Part shown: positions 1 through 11,221 of the stretch, one piece after another
How positions within the stretch are numbered: the first letter of the stretch is position 1
How the letters are laid out: each line of letters opens with the position of its first letter
NCBI RefSeq assembly: GCF_014764405.1
Contig: NZ_CP061725.1
Span: forward strand, 930,001-994,000
Length of the DNA stretch: 64,000 nucleotides
DNA from: Micromonospora craniellae
Lineage (GTDB): Bacteria; Actinomycetota; Actinomycetes; Mycobacteriales; Micromonosporaceae
Direction of reading: 5' to 3'
Made by a program: the position numbers and the translations under genes
Notes under the pieces: generated by a model
The model's input: the letters and a program-made list of their open reading frames with translations, nothing else
The model's database searches: none
Told to the model about the DNA's origin: nothing

Positions 1-602
1 ACGTTCACCGCGCCGGGGACGTGCCCGGCGACCGGGTCGATCGGCTCCTGTTCGCCCCGGTAGCGCGGCGCGGCCCGCACGTCGAGCAGCACCCCGTCAG
101 CGGCGGCCAGCCGGGCGGCGGCCGAGGCGTCGAGCACCGGCAGCGCAGCCGGGCGGACGGTCACGTCGCCGGGTTCGGGCGTCGACACGTCGTCGCTGGT
201 GGACAGGCCAGCGGCCAACCAGGCCGGGAATCCGCCGGACAACAGGCGTACCGGCCGGTGCCCGGCCCAGCGCAACGTCCACCAGGCGCGGGCGGCGGAC
301 ATGCCGTCACCGCCGTCGTACACCACCACGGGGTGCCCTTCGCGCACCCCGGCGGCCCGCAGTGCCGCCTGCAACGCGGCCGGGTCGGGCAGGGGATGCC
401 GGCCGGCCGGGCCGGGCGGGCCGCAGAGCGCGGTGTCCAGGTCGACGAAGACCGCGCCCGGGACGTGCCCGGCCGCGTAGTCGTCCCGGCCGGGTGGGCC
501 GACCAGGCGCCACCGCACGTCGAGCAGGGTGGGCGGCTCGGCCCCGTCGAGTTCCGCAGCGAGTGACCGCGCCTCGACCAGAAGATCGTCTGTACCGGAC
601 AT
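1..602 (-). CDS. Sulfurtransferase (two-domain rhodanese), 3' end outside window
   Basis: The ATG at 602 opens a frame that stays open to the left edge, so about 200 N-terminal residues are visible. It reads as the first rhodanese domain of a thiosulfate/3-mercaptopyruvate sulfurtransferase: LLDVRWRLVGPPG, then AAGHVPGAVFVDLDTAL, VVVYDGGDGMSAARAWW and LLSGGFPAWLAAGL. In this family the N-terminal domain is inactive; here Asp sits in the YDGG motif where a catalytic Cys would be. The catalytic Cys belongs to the second domain, whose start (LLDVRAAPRYRGE, GHVPGAVN) is just visible before the edge. Likely role: sulfur transfer to thiols or cyanide in the cytoplasm. It is divergent from ideR with about 100 bp between the two start codons. 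The family is clear; the exact substrate cannot be told. Confidence 0.9.
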   Translation of the reverse strand, partial: MSGTDDLLVEARSLAAELDGAEPPTLLDVRWRLVGPPGRDDYAAGHVPGAVFVDLDTALCGPPGPAGRHPLPDPAALQAALRAAGVREGHPVVVYDGGDGMSAARAWWTLRWAGHRPVRLLSGGFPAWLAAGLSTSDDVSTPEPGDVTVRPAALPVLDASAAARLAAADGVLLDVRAAPRYRGEQEPIDPVAGHVPGAVN

Positions 603-700
603 GCATCCAGTCAACACCATCAGTGACGGCAACAGCGGTTCGGTGACCGTCGATCGGGGTGCGGCAGGGTAGCATCGATACCCGGAGGGCCGCTGACACT

Positions 701-1390
701 ATGAAGTCTCACGACTTGGTCGATACGACCGAAATGTACCTGCGCACCATCCTCGAACTCGAAGAGGAGGGAGTGCCGCCGCTACGCGCACGGATCGCCG
801 AACGGTTGCGCCAGAGCGGCCCCACCGTGAGCCAGACCGTCGCCCGGATGGAGCGCGACGGCCTGCTCACCGTCGAGGGTGACAGGCACCTCAGCCTCAC
901 CGATCTCGGCCGCGCCACCGCCGTCTCGGTGATGCGCAAGCACCGGCTCGCCGAACTGCTGCTGGTCAACGTGATCGGGATGCCCTACGAGGAGGCCCAC
1001 GAAGAGGCCTGCCGCTGGGAGCACGTGATGAGCGACGCGGTCGAGAAGCGGGTCTACGACCTGCTCAACCGGCCGACCCGGTCGCCGTACGGCAACCCCA
1101 TCCCGGGTCTGGACGCGCTGGGTCCGCCCGCCCAGACCGAACCGGAGACCGCCGAGAGCGAGCGCAACCTCGCCTTCCCCGGCCTGAGCGGCAAGGTGAT
1201 CGTCCGGCGGATCTGCGAGAGCGTGCAGACCGACGCCGAGGTGCTGCGCCAACTGCACGCCGCCGGAGTCGACCCCGGGGCCACGGTCACCGTCGCGCAG
1301 GAACGCGACGGCGTGTCGATCGACCGTTCCGGCGAGAGCGTCCGGCTGCCCCGCGAGGTCGCCTCCCGGGTCTTCGTCGCCGCCGCCTGA
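701..1390 (+). CDS. ideR: Iron-dependent DtxR-family repressor IdeR
   Basis: The 229-residue product matches the usual IdeR length (about 230). It has an N-terminal winged helix (LRQSGPTVSQTVARMERDGL, residues 37-56), a dimerisation/metal domain and a C-terminal SH3-like FeoA domain. Every metal ligand of Mycobacterium IdeR can be placed with a constant offset of two: Met12, Cys104, Glu107 and His108 for the primary site; His81, Glu85 and His100 for the ancillary site. With bound Fe(II) the family represses siderophore and iron-uptake genes and activates storage. ATG 701 is chosen because MKSHDLVDTTEMYLRT aligns with known starts and GGAGG lies at 684-688; an earlier GTG-type start at 659 would add unconserved residues. 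A possible -10 (TAGCAT) lies at 670-675. No IdeR box was seen upstream. Confidence 0.96.
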   Translation: MKSHDLVDTTEMYLRTILELEEEGVPPLRARIAERLRQSGPTVSQTVARMERDGLLTVEGDRHLSLTDLGRATAVSVMRKHRLAELLLVNVIGMPYEEAHEEACRWEHVMSDAVEKRVYDLLNRPTRSPYGNPIPGLDALGPPAQTEPETAESERNLAFPGLSGKVIVRRICESVQTDAEVLRQLHAAGVDPGATVTVAQERDGVSIDRSGESVRLPREVASRVFVAAA

Positions 1391-1394
1391 CCCG

Positions 1395-1634
1395 TCACTG
1401 GACGTACGGACAGTGCCGGCAGCCCCGGCCGCAGCACGTACCCCGGCGGGCCAGGAAGCCGGCACTGAGCACGAACAGGCCGGTGTCCGGGTCGAGGTAG
1501 CCGGCGTCCCCGGCAGCCAGGGCCGCATCGTGCGCGGCGATGATCCGCTGCCGGCCGGGATGCTCGGGCGACAGCCGGGACGGGTGCGGCTCGGTCAGGG
1601 GCCGCGCCGCCAGGGGCTTTCGCTCGCCGCTCAT
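1395..1634 (-). CDS. DUF5522 family small protein
   Basis: This 79-residue protein begins MSGERKPLAARPLTEPHPSR and carries the DUF5522 hallmarks: HPSRLSP near the N-terminus, GYLDPDTGLFVLSAGFLARR in the middle, and a cysteine-rich end (GTCCGRGCRHCPYVQ). The four Cys plus His look like a metal or Fe-S site. Function is unknown; homologues are short and common in actinobacteria. The frame could begin 16 codons earlier at 1682, but that would run through the nrdJ terminator hairpin and adds unconserved sequence. It is convergent with ideR, with four bases between the two stop codons. Confidence 0.8.
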   Translation of the reverse strand: MSGERKPLAARPLTEPHPSRLSPEHPGRQRIIAAHDAALAAGDAGYLDPDTGLFVLSAGFLARRGTCCGRGCRHCPYVQ

Positions 1635-1659
1635 CCCGGGCAGTCTAAGGACTGTTCCA

Positions 1660-1692
1660 CGAGCCCCGGGCGGATGATCCACCCGGGGCTCG
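1660..1692 (-). terminator. Hairpin terminator downstream of nrdJ
   Basis: A perfect 11-bp inverted repeat (CGAGCCCCGGG at 1660-1670, its complement at 1682-1692) with an 11-nt loop starts 16 bp past the nrdJ stop. There is no T-run, as is usual for actinobacterial intrinsic terminators. Confidence 0.7.
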
Positions 1693-1707
1693 TCGCGTAC
1701 TCGTGGA

Positions 1708-5661
<3,954 letters not shown>

Positions 5662-5728
5662 CTCATCCGCCCCCTCGCTCACGCGGGCACCCCGCGTGAT
5701 CCGACTGTCACTACTGCTGCTCAGAAGT

Positions 5729-6217
5729 TCACTGCGCGTGGGCCGCTTCGGCCCCGGCACCCTCCCGGGCGCGCGCGGCGGCTCGCAGCGTCTCGATCTC
5801 CCGCTCGAAGTCGGCGAGCGAGTCGAACGACCGGTAGACGCTGGCGAATCGCAGGTAGGCGACCTCGTCCAGGTCCCGCAGGGGACCCAGGATGGCCAGC
5901 CCGACATCGTGGCTGGGGATCTCGGCGGCCCCCTTGGCGCGGATGGTCTCCTCGACCCGCTGTGCCAGGATCGCGATCGAGTCCTCGTCGACCGGCCGCC
6001 CCTGGCACGCCTTGCGCACTCCGCCGATGATTTTCGTACGACTGAACGGCTCGGTCACCCCGCTGCGCTTGACCACCGCCAGCACCGCCTCCTCGACGGT
6101 GGTGAACCGTTTGCCGCACTCCGGGCAGGAGCGCCGCCGACGGATCAACTGGCCGTCGTCCGCCTCCCGCGAGTCGACCACCCGGGAGTCGGCGTGCCGG
6201 CAGTACGGACACCGCAT
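5729..6217 (-). CDS. nrdR: Transcriptional repressor NrdR
   Basis: The 162-residue protein has an N-terminal zinc ribbon with Cys3, Cys6, Cys31 and Cys34 (MRCPYCRH...RSCPECGKRF) followed by an ATP-cone (VVKRSGVTEPFSRTKIIGGV) that senses ATP/dATP. NrdR represses ribonucleotide reductase operons when dATP is high. ATG 6217 has an almost perfect ribosome site (AAGGAGG, 8 nt upstream); the open frame extends to 6343 but the extra residues are not NrdR-like. It is the first gene of the nrdR-nrdJ operon and is divergent from lexA; likely self-regulated through the boxes at 6349-6390. Confidence 0.97.
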   Translation of the reverse strand: MRCPYCRHADSRVVDSREADDGQLIRRRRSCPECGKRFTTVEEAVLAVVKRSGVTEPFSRTKIIGGVRKACQGRPVDEDSIAILAQRVEETIRAKGAAEIPSHDVGLAILGPLRDLDEVAYLRFASVYRSFDSLADFEREIETLRAAARAREGAGAEAAHAQ

Positions 6218-6348
6218 AGCGCGACCTCCTTGATCGACTTCGAGTGGTGCCCCCACCCACCTCCGGGCACACGCAGGGACGGCGGAGCCGTCCCGCAGGA
6301 CGACCGCCGGCTCGGCGGTGCAGAAGCGCGGTGGGTAGTCCAACCCAA

Positions 6349-6390
6349 CCTGTAGGCGACTTACGCCAATGTGACTACTACATCTAGGGG
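6349..6390. promoter_or_regulatory. nrdR: Candidate NrdR box pair
   Basis: CTACATCTAGGGG at 6378-6390 resembles the actinobacterial NrdR box core (CTACATCTAG, near-palindromic, centre 6382.5). A weaker CCTGTAGG lies with its centre about 30-31 bp away at 6352. NrdR boxes typically come as two sites about three helical turns apart, which this spacing matches. The site lies 130-175 bp upstream of the nrdR start. The second box is degenerate. Confidence 0.5.
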
Positions 6391-6556
6391 TCGACCGTAT
6401 GTCGCTGGCGATCCGAGGTCAAGTTGACCGGCGTGTCCGGCGCGCCACCCGACAGCCCACCTACTCCCCCCTCTCCGCGCAACCGGAGAACCCAACGCGA
6501 ACCGGTGGCGGGGGTTACCGTCCGGCCGGACAGGACCACCGACTATCCGTACGGGG

Positions 6557-6572
6557 TCGAACACCCGTTCGA
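6557..6572. promoter_or_regulatory. lexA: SOS box (LexA operator)
   Basis: TCGAACACCCGTTCGA is a perfect 6+6 palindrome matching the actinobacterial/Bacillus-type SOS box TCGAAC-N4-GTTCGA. It lies 212 bp upstream of the lexA start, as expected for LexA autorepression. It might also influence the divergent nrdRJ operon. Confidence 0.9.
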
Positions 6573-6783
6573 CCCGCGTACCATTCATCAGAACGGACGT
6601 ACGACTGTCGCGCTATTCCGGCCCGACACGCGGAGACAGGTCGTACAGATGTTTGAAAACGACCGATCCCACCGATACGGTCAGGAACAGCCGGAGGTGA
6701 CCATGGTCGCCGCACCGGCCGAGAGATCACCGTGCGCACCATGAGCCGCCGAGGCACCCCAGCGCCGACCAGGGAGGACGGAC

Positions 6784-7566
6784 GTGACCGAGGACCGGGC
6801 CAACCGGCCGAAGAGCCCGCAGCAGAGCACCGAGGCGGGTCCGCCGGCCGCCCGTCGCCGCAGCGTCACCCGCACCCGTTCCGGCCAGCCCGCCGTACGC
6901 CCGGTGACACCGGTGGTCAGCGGATTTCCCGACCCGGCGACCGTCGACCTGACCGCCCGTCAGCGACGCATCCTCGACTTCATCCGCACCTGGGTGGAAC
7001 GGCACGGCTACCCGCCGAGCGTGCGTGAGATCGGCGAGGCGGTCGGGCTGGTTTCCCCATCGAGCGTCGCCTACCAGCTCAAGGAGTTGGAAAAGAAAGG
7101 CTTCCTGCGACGCGACCCGAACCGTCCCCGCGCGGTCGACGTCCGCTCCCCCAGCGACGTCGACGACGAGTTGGCCCGCTCGCAGCGCCCCACGCCCGCG
7201 TACGTGCCGATGCTCGGCCGGATCGCCGCCGGTGGACCGATCCTCGCCGAACAGTCCATGGAGGAGGTCTTCCCGCTGCCCCGCGAGCTGGTCGGCGAGG
7301 GCGAGGTCTTCATGCTCCAGGTCAAGGGCGACTCGATGCTCGACGCGGCGATCTGCGACGGCGACTGGGTGGTCGTCCGGCAGCAGCCGACCGCCGACTC
7401 CGGCGAGATCGTCGCCGCCATGCTGGACGGCGAGGCGACCGTGAAGACCTACCGGCGGCGCGACGGCCACGTCTGGCTGATGCCGCAGAACCCGGCCTTC
7501 GACCCGATCTCCGGTGACGACGCCACCATCATGGGCCGGGTGGTCGCGGTGCTGCGCCGGATCTGA
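6784..7566 (+). CDS. lexA: LexA repressor, SOS regulator
   Basis: The 260-residue protein has the full LexA plan. The winged-helix domain is LTARQRRILDFIRTW to about residue 120, with recognition region VSPSSVAYQLKELEKKG. The self-cleavage site is Ala149-Gly150 in GRIAAGGPI, with catalytic Ser184 (GDSML) and Lys221 (GEATVKTYR). RecA filaments trigger autocleavage, which derepresses the SOS genes. The roughly 50-residue Arg/Pro-rich N-terminal extension is longer than in E. coli but common in actinobacteria. GTG 6784 follows AGGGAGG. The SOS box at 6557-6572 indicates autoregulation, and recA lies 22 kb away in this window. Confidence 0.98.
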   Translation: MTEDRANRPKSPQQSTEAGPPAARRRSVTRTRSGQPAVRPVTPVVSGFPDPATVDLTARQRRILDFIRTWVERHGYPPSVREIGEAVGLVSPSSVAYQLKELEKKGFLRRDPNRPRAVDVRSPSDVDDELARSQRPTPAYVPMLGRIAAGGPILAEQSMEEVFPLPRELVGEGEVFMLQVKGDSMLDAAICDGDWVVVRQQPTADSGEIVAAMLDGEATVKTYRRRDGHVWLMPQNPAFDPISGDDATIMGRVVAVLRRI

Positions 7567-7574
7567 ACCGCCAC

Positions 7575-7610
7575 GCGACCGGTGCCGGCCCCGAGGTCAG
7601 TACCGGTCGC
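7575..7610 (+). terminator. Hairpin after lexA
   Basis: A perfect 9-bp inverted repeat (GCGACCGGT at 7575-7583, its complement at 7602-7610) begins 9 bp after the lexA stop. It overlaps the last codons of the convergent gene, so it may serve both directions. Confidence 0.5.
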
Positions 7611-9546
7611 CTCGGTAGCCGTAGTTGCCGCCCGGCATCTGGCCGTACGGCTCGTTGCCGTCCTCGCGGTAGCGGCCGGAGCGCCGGCCCCGGTAGTCCG
7701 GTTCTCCGCCGGATCCACCCCGCCGGGGCGGTTCCGCGCGGCCACTGCCCCCGGGCTGGCCACCCTGCCCACCGCCGGGCCGCCCGCCCGCACGGCCGCC
7801 GCCACCGGGCACACCACCGCTGCGGCCACCGCCACCGGGAGCACCACTGCCACGGCCGCCGCCGGGCACGCCACCACTGCGGCCGCCACCGCCGGGGGCA
7901 CCACGGCCGTCGCCACCGCCACCGGGCGGCGGCCCGCCGGCCCGGCCACCGCCGCCGTAGACACCGCCGCCGCCGGAGCGTCCGCTGCCCGCCGGGCGGC
8001 CACCACCACCGGGGCGGCCGCCGCCGTAGGCCGGGCCGCCCTCGCCGCCGGACCGGCCGCCACCGCCGTAGACGCCACCGCCCTGCGCCGGGCGAGAGCC
8101 GTTGGCAGCCGCGGGACGGCCGCCGCCGTAGACCGCCCCCGAGCGGGCGCCGTCGGGCCGTTCACCCTTCGCCGGACCGCCGTGGACGGCACCGGACTGG
8201 ACGCCGCCGTACACCGCGCCCCGACCTCGGTCCTTCGGACCAGAGCCGGCGTCCTTGCGGCCCGGGTCGTCGTCACCGTCGCCGTCGCGGCTCTTGCCGG
8301 CCGGCACCGGGCGCTTGCGCGCCCGCAGGATGCCGACAATGCCGGCGCCCACCAGTAACGCGCCGAGCACGCCCACGGTGGCGATCAGGTACGTGATGTC
8401 GTTCAGGGTCAACCCGTCGAACCACGACCGGCCGGCAGCGTTCTGCACCGCGTCCGGATCGTCGGCGAGGTTCTTCGGACCCTCCGTGGAGGGGGTGTAG
8501 CTGAGGATGTCGACCGGCTCGTCGTCCTCGAGATGTCCCGCGTCGGAGACGGTCAGGAAGGTCTTGCCGTCGGTCGAGTACGCGATCGCCTCGCCGAACG
8601 GGTCGGCCAGCGCGGTGACCCGGGGCGTGGTCCTGGTCAGCGCGCTGACGATGTCCCCGTTCTGCACGTCGTACTCGAAGGCGTCGGCGTACGTACGCAG
8701 CACCACCCGGGCGCCGTCCGGGGAGCGGGCCGCGCCGGTGATCGCCACCCGGCCGAAGGTGCTCAGCGGGTTCTCGGTGTCGGTCTTGGGCAGCTCGATG
8801 TCGCCGAGTTTCTTCATCGGCACCGGCTCGGTGTCACCGGTCTTGAGCTCACCGTCGGCGGTGAAGATCTCCGCCTTGCCGGAGGTGACCTTCGTGATGA
8901 TCAACGGGAGGTTGTCGTTGCCGATCAGCAGCGCCTCGGCGTCACGGGGCTTGCCGTCCGGGTACGCCAACCGGTGCAGGACCGGCGACTTGCTTCCGTT
9001 GATCGGCATGCTCCAGACCGCGACCCGCTTGCGGCGCTCCCGGCTGGTGATGTTGTCACCGGTGTCGGCGATCCACAACGTCCTGCCGTCCGGTGAGACG
9101 GCGAGGTCCTCGGTGTCGAACGGCCCCGCACCGGAGTACGGGACCGCGCGGGTGACCTGGCAGTCCTTGTTGAGATAGAAGACCTGCTTGCGGCTGTCCT
9201 GTTCGGTGCTGTCGTTGATCACGATGTACCCGTTGCGGGTGACCACCAGACCGGACATCTCCCGCAGCCTCGGGTCGGTGACCGAACACTGCTTCCTGGG
9301 CACCGCCGTGAGCGGCCCGGCCGCCACCGGCGCAGCGGCCACCGGCACCGCCGCCGGCGCGACGGCGCCAGCGGCGAGCACCGGCCCCACGTCGGTCGAT
9401 GCGGCCGGCGGGGCGACATCGGTCACCAGCGATGCGGCGTACGCGGGCGGCGACGACCCGGGCGCGGCGATAGTGACGCCGGTGACCGCCACGGTGGCCC
9501 CGAACAGGCCGAGCGCAACCGTGACCGAGGAGACAGTGCGGTGCAT
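7597..9546 (-). CDS. Secreted single-pass membrane protein, propeller-like domain, Gly-rich tail
   Basis: This 649-residue protein is of unknown function. Residues 1-36 look like a signal peptide (GLFGATVAVTGVTIAAPG...AYA). A disordered Ala/Pro-rich linker leads to a domain of about 290 residues with propeller-like blades (SGLVVTRNGYIVINDS, EDLAVSPDGRTLWIADTGDN, RSPDGARVVLRTY, YSTDGKTFLTVSDAG). One transmembrane helix lies near residues 382-402 (TYLIATVGVLGALLVGAGIV), followed by RARKRP, which places the tail in the cytoplasm. The last 200 residues are very low-complexity: repeated GAVYGG, GGGRSGG and VPGGGG units with Arg. The outer domain may sense or bind a ligand; that is inference. It is convergent with lexA. 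Confidence 0.75.
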   Translation of the reverse strand: MHRTVSSVTVALGLFGATVAVTGVTIAAPGSSPPAYAASLVTDVAPPAASTDVGPVLAAGAVAPAAVPVAAAPVAAGPLTAVPRKQCSVTDPRLREMSGLVVTRNGYIVINDSTEQDSRKQVFYLNKDCQVTRAVPYSGAGPFDTEDLAVSPDGRTLWIADTGDNITSRERRKRVAVWSMPINGSKSPVLHRLAYPDGKPRDAEALLIGNDNLPLIITKVTSGKAEIFTADGELKTGDTEPVPMKKLGDIELPKTDTENPLSTFGRVAITGAARSPDGARVVLRTYADAFEYDVQNGDIVSALTRTTPRVTALADPFGEAIAYSTDGKTFLTVSDAGHLEDDEPVDILSYTPSTEGPKNLADDPDAVQNAAGRSWFDGLTLNDITYLIATVGVLGALLVGAGIVGILRARKRPVPAGKSRDGDGDDDPGRKDAGSGPKDRGRGAVYGGVQSGAVHGGPAKGERPDGARSGAVYGGGRPAAANGSRPAQGGGVYGGGGRSGGEGGPAYGGGRPGGGGRPAGSGRSGGGGVYGGGGRAGGPPPGGGGDGRGAPGGGGRSGGVPGGGRGSGAPGGGGRSGGVPGGGGRAGGRPGGGQGGQPGGSGRAEPPRRGGSGGEPDYRGRRSGRYREDGNEPYGQMPGGNYGYRGDRY

Positions 9547-9598
9547 GGAAGGAAGTGTCGCACGCCGCAGGTTTCCTTCGGGTGACGCGCCTGGGCGC

Positions 9599-11047
9599 TC
9601 ACCGCGCGGTACGAACCGCCTGCGTCGCGTCGACGTACTCGATCAACTCGGCGGCAAGCGCCTCGTTGACGCGTACGTGCAGCATGGTGCCCTCGGGCAG
9701 GTGCGCGGTGCTGAGTACCTCGCCCTGCCGGTGCAGGCGGGCCACCAGGTCACCCCGCTCGTACGGCAGCACCACGCGCAACTCCACCGCCGGGCGTGGC
9801 AGCCGCTGCTCGATCGCCGCCCGCAGATCGTCGATGCCGCTACCACGGTGCGCGGATACGAAGATCGCCTCGGGCCAGAGTCGCTTGAGGTGCAGCAGAG
9901 TCTCCTCGTCGGCGGCGTCGGTCTTGTTGACCACCAGCAGCTCGGGCAGCCGGTCCGCACCGACCTCGCCGAGCACCTCGCGGACGGCCCGGACCTGCTC
10001 CTGCGGGTCGGGGTGGGCACCGTCGACCACGTGCACCACCAGGTCCGCCTCGGCAACCTCCTCCAGAGTCGAGCGGAACGCCTCGACGATCTGGTGCGGC
10101 AGGTGCCGGACGAAACCGACCGTGTCCGAAAGCGTGTAGACCCGCCCGTCGGCGGTGGTGGAACGGCGGGTGGTCGGGTCGAGCGTGGCGAAGAGCGCGT
10201 CCTCGACCAGCACACCGGCACCGGTGAGCCGGTTGAGCAGGCTCGACTTGCCGGCGTTGGTGTAGCCGGCGATGGCCACGGCCGGCACCGCGTTCCGGGT
10301 ACGGCGGGCGCGCTTGGTCTCGCGTACCGTCCGCATGGCCTTGATCTCACGGCGGAGCCGGGCGATCCGGTGGCGGATGCGCCGCCGGTCGGTCTCCAGC
10401 TTGGTCTCACCCGGACCGCGCACACCCACGCCGCCACCGGCGCCGCCGCCACGGCCGGAACCACCGGTCTGCCGGGACAGCGTCTCGCCCCAACCACGCA
10501 GGCGGGGTAGCAGGTATTCGAGCTGGGCCAGCTCGACCTGGGCCCGGCCCTCCTTGCTCTTGGCGTGCTGGGCGAAGATGTCGAGGATCAGCGCCGTCCG
10601 GTCGACCACCTTGACCTTGGTGCGCTGCTCCAGGTTGCGCAGCTGGGACGGGGACAACTCACCGTCGCAGATCACCGTGTCGGCACCGGCCGAGAAGACC
10701 ACCGAGCCCAGGTCGTCGACCTTGCCGCGCCCGATGTAGGTGGCCGGGTCCGGCCGGGTACGCCGCTGGATCAGCCCTTCCAGCACCTGCGAGCCGGCGG
10801 TCTCGGCCAGCGCGGCCAGCTCGGTCAGGGAGTTCTCCGCATCGGTCTGGGTGCCCTCGGTCCAGACTCCGACCAGGACAACCCGCTCCAGCCGGAGCTG
10901 GCGGTATTCGACCTCGGTGACGTCGGTCAGCTCGGTGGAGAGGCCGGGGACCCGTCGCAACGCCTGCCGCTCGGAGAGCTCGTAATCACCGGTGGTGGCG
11001 TCGAGCTCGTCGTCGAGAAATGGAACCTGGGTCTCCTGGTCGCGCAA
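9599..11047 (-). CDS. hflX: GTPase HflX
   Basis: HflX is a ribosome-associated GTPase that splits stalled or stressed 70S ribosomes. The 482-residue protein has the N-terminal HflX domain (RRTRPDPATYIGRGKVDDL), a Gly-rich hinge (GGSGRGGGAGGGVGVRGPGE, residues about 205-224) and the G domain: G1 AGYTNAGKSSL, G2 FATLDPTTR, G3 DTVGF, G4 NKTD, then a short C-terminal domain. The start appears to be TTG 11047, supported by AGGAGAGA about 6 nt upstream; an N-terminal acidic extension precedes the conserved part. It is divergent from the malic enzyme gene. The position between lexA and dapF-miaA matches mycobacterial synteny. Confidence 0.96.
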   Translation of the reverse strand: MRDQETQVPFLDDELDATTGDYELSERQALRRVPGLSTELTDVTEVEYRQLRLERVVLVGVWTEGTQTDAENSLTELAALAETAGSQVLEGLIQRRTRPDPATYIGRGKVDDLGSVVFSAGADTVICDGELSPSQLRNLEQRTKVKVVDRTALILDIFAQHAKSKEGRAQVELAQLEYLLPRLRGWGETLSRQTGGSGRGGGAGGGVGVRGPGETKLETDRRRIRHRIARLRREIKAMRTVRETKRARRTRNAVPAVAIAGYTNAGKSSLLNRLTGAGVLVEDALFATLDPTTRRSTTADGRVYTLSDTVGFVRHLPHQIVEAFRSTLEEVAEADLVVHVVDGAHPDPQEQVRAVREVLGEVGADRLPELLVVNKTDAADEETLLHLKRLWPEAIFVSAHRGSGIDDLRAAIEQRLPRPAVELRVVLPYERGDLVARLHRQGEVLSTAHLPEGTMLHVRVNEALAAELIEYVDATQAVRTAR

Positions 11048-11221
11048 GCGTCTCTCCTGTCCGTTCTGTGCATGTACCGAGCAATCCTGACATGTGTAAA
11101 CGCCCGGTGCACCTGCTATATGCCCACCGCGAGAACGGGCAAAAGCGGGGGCGGCTGCCAGCCGCCCATCCAGGGCGAGTAGAAATGGGCGAGCCGTTCA
11201 GCGCCGACGGAGGGGATCCGC

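Larger units (their letters stand above)
6218..6783. other. nrdR-lexA divergent regulatory region
   Basis: This 566-bp spacer has no convincing gene. It holds a candidate NrdR box pair nearer nrdR, a perfect SOS box nearer lexA, and relatively A/T-rich stretches (6361-6390 and 6640-6665) suited to promoters. Frames open through it on both strands lack recognisable protein content. Confidence 0.7.

Noticed and set aside
6218..6600. Cobalamin riboswitch upstream of nrdRJ, as seen for nrdAB in Streptomyces
   Set aside because: No B12-box-like sequence (GCCACTG) with surrounding stems was found in the leader.
6424..6744. Open frame of 106 codons between nrdR and lexA on the plus strand
   Set aside because: Pro/Arg-rich composition, no ribosome site, and it overlaps the SOS box and promoter region. 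Probably noise.
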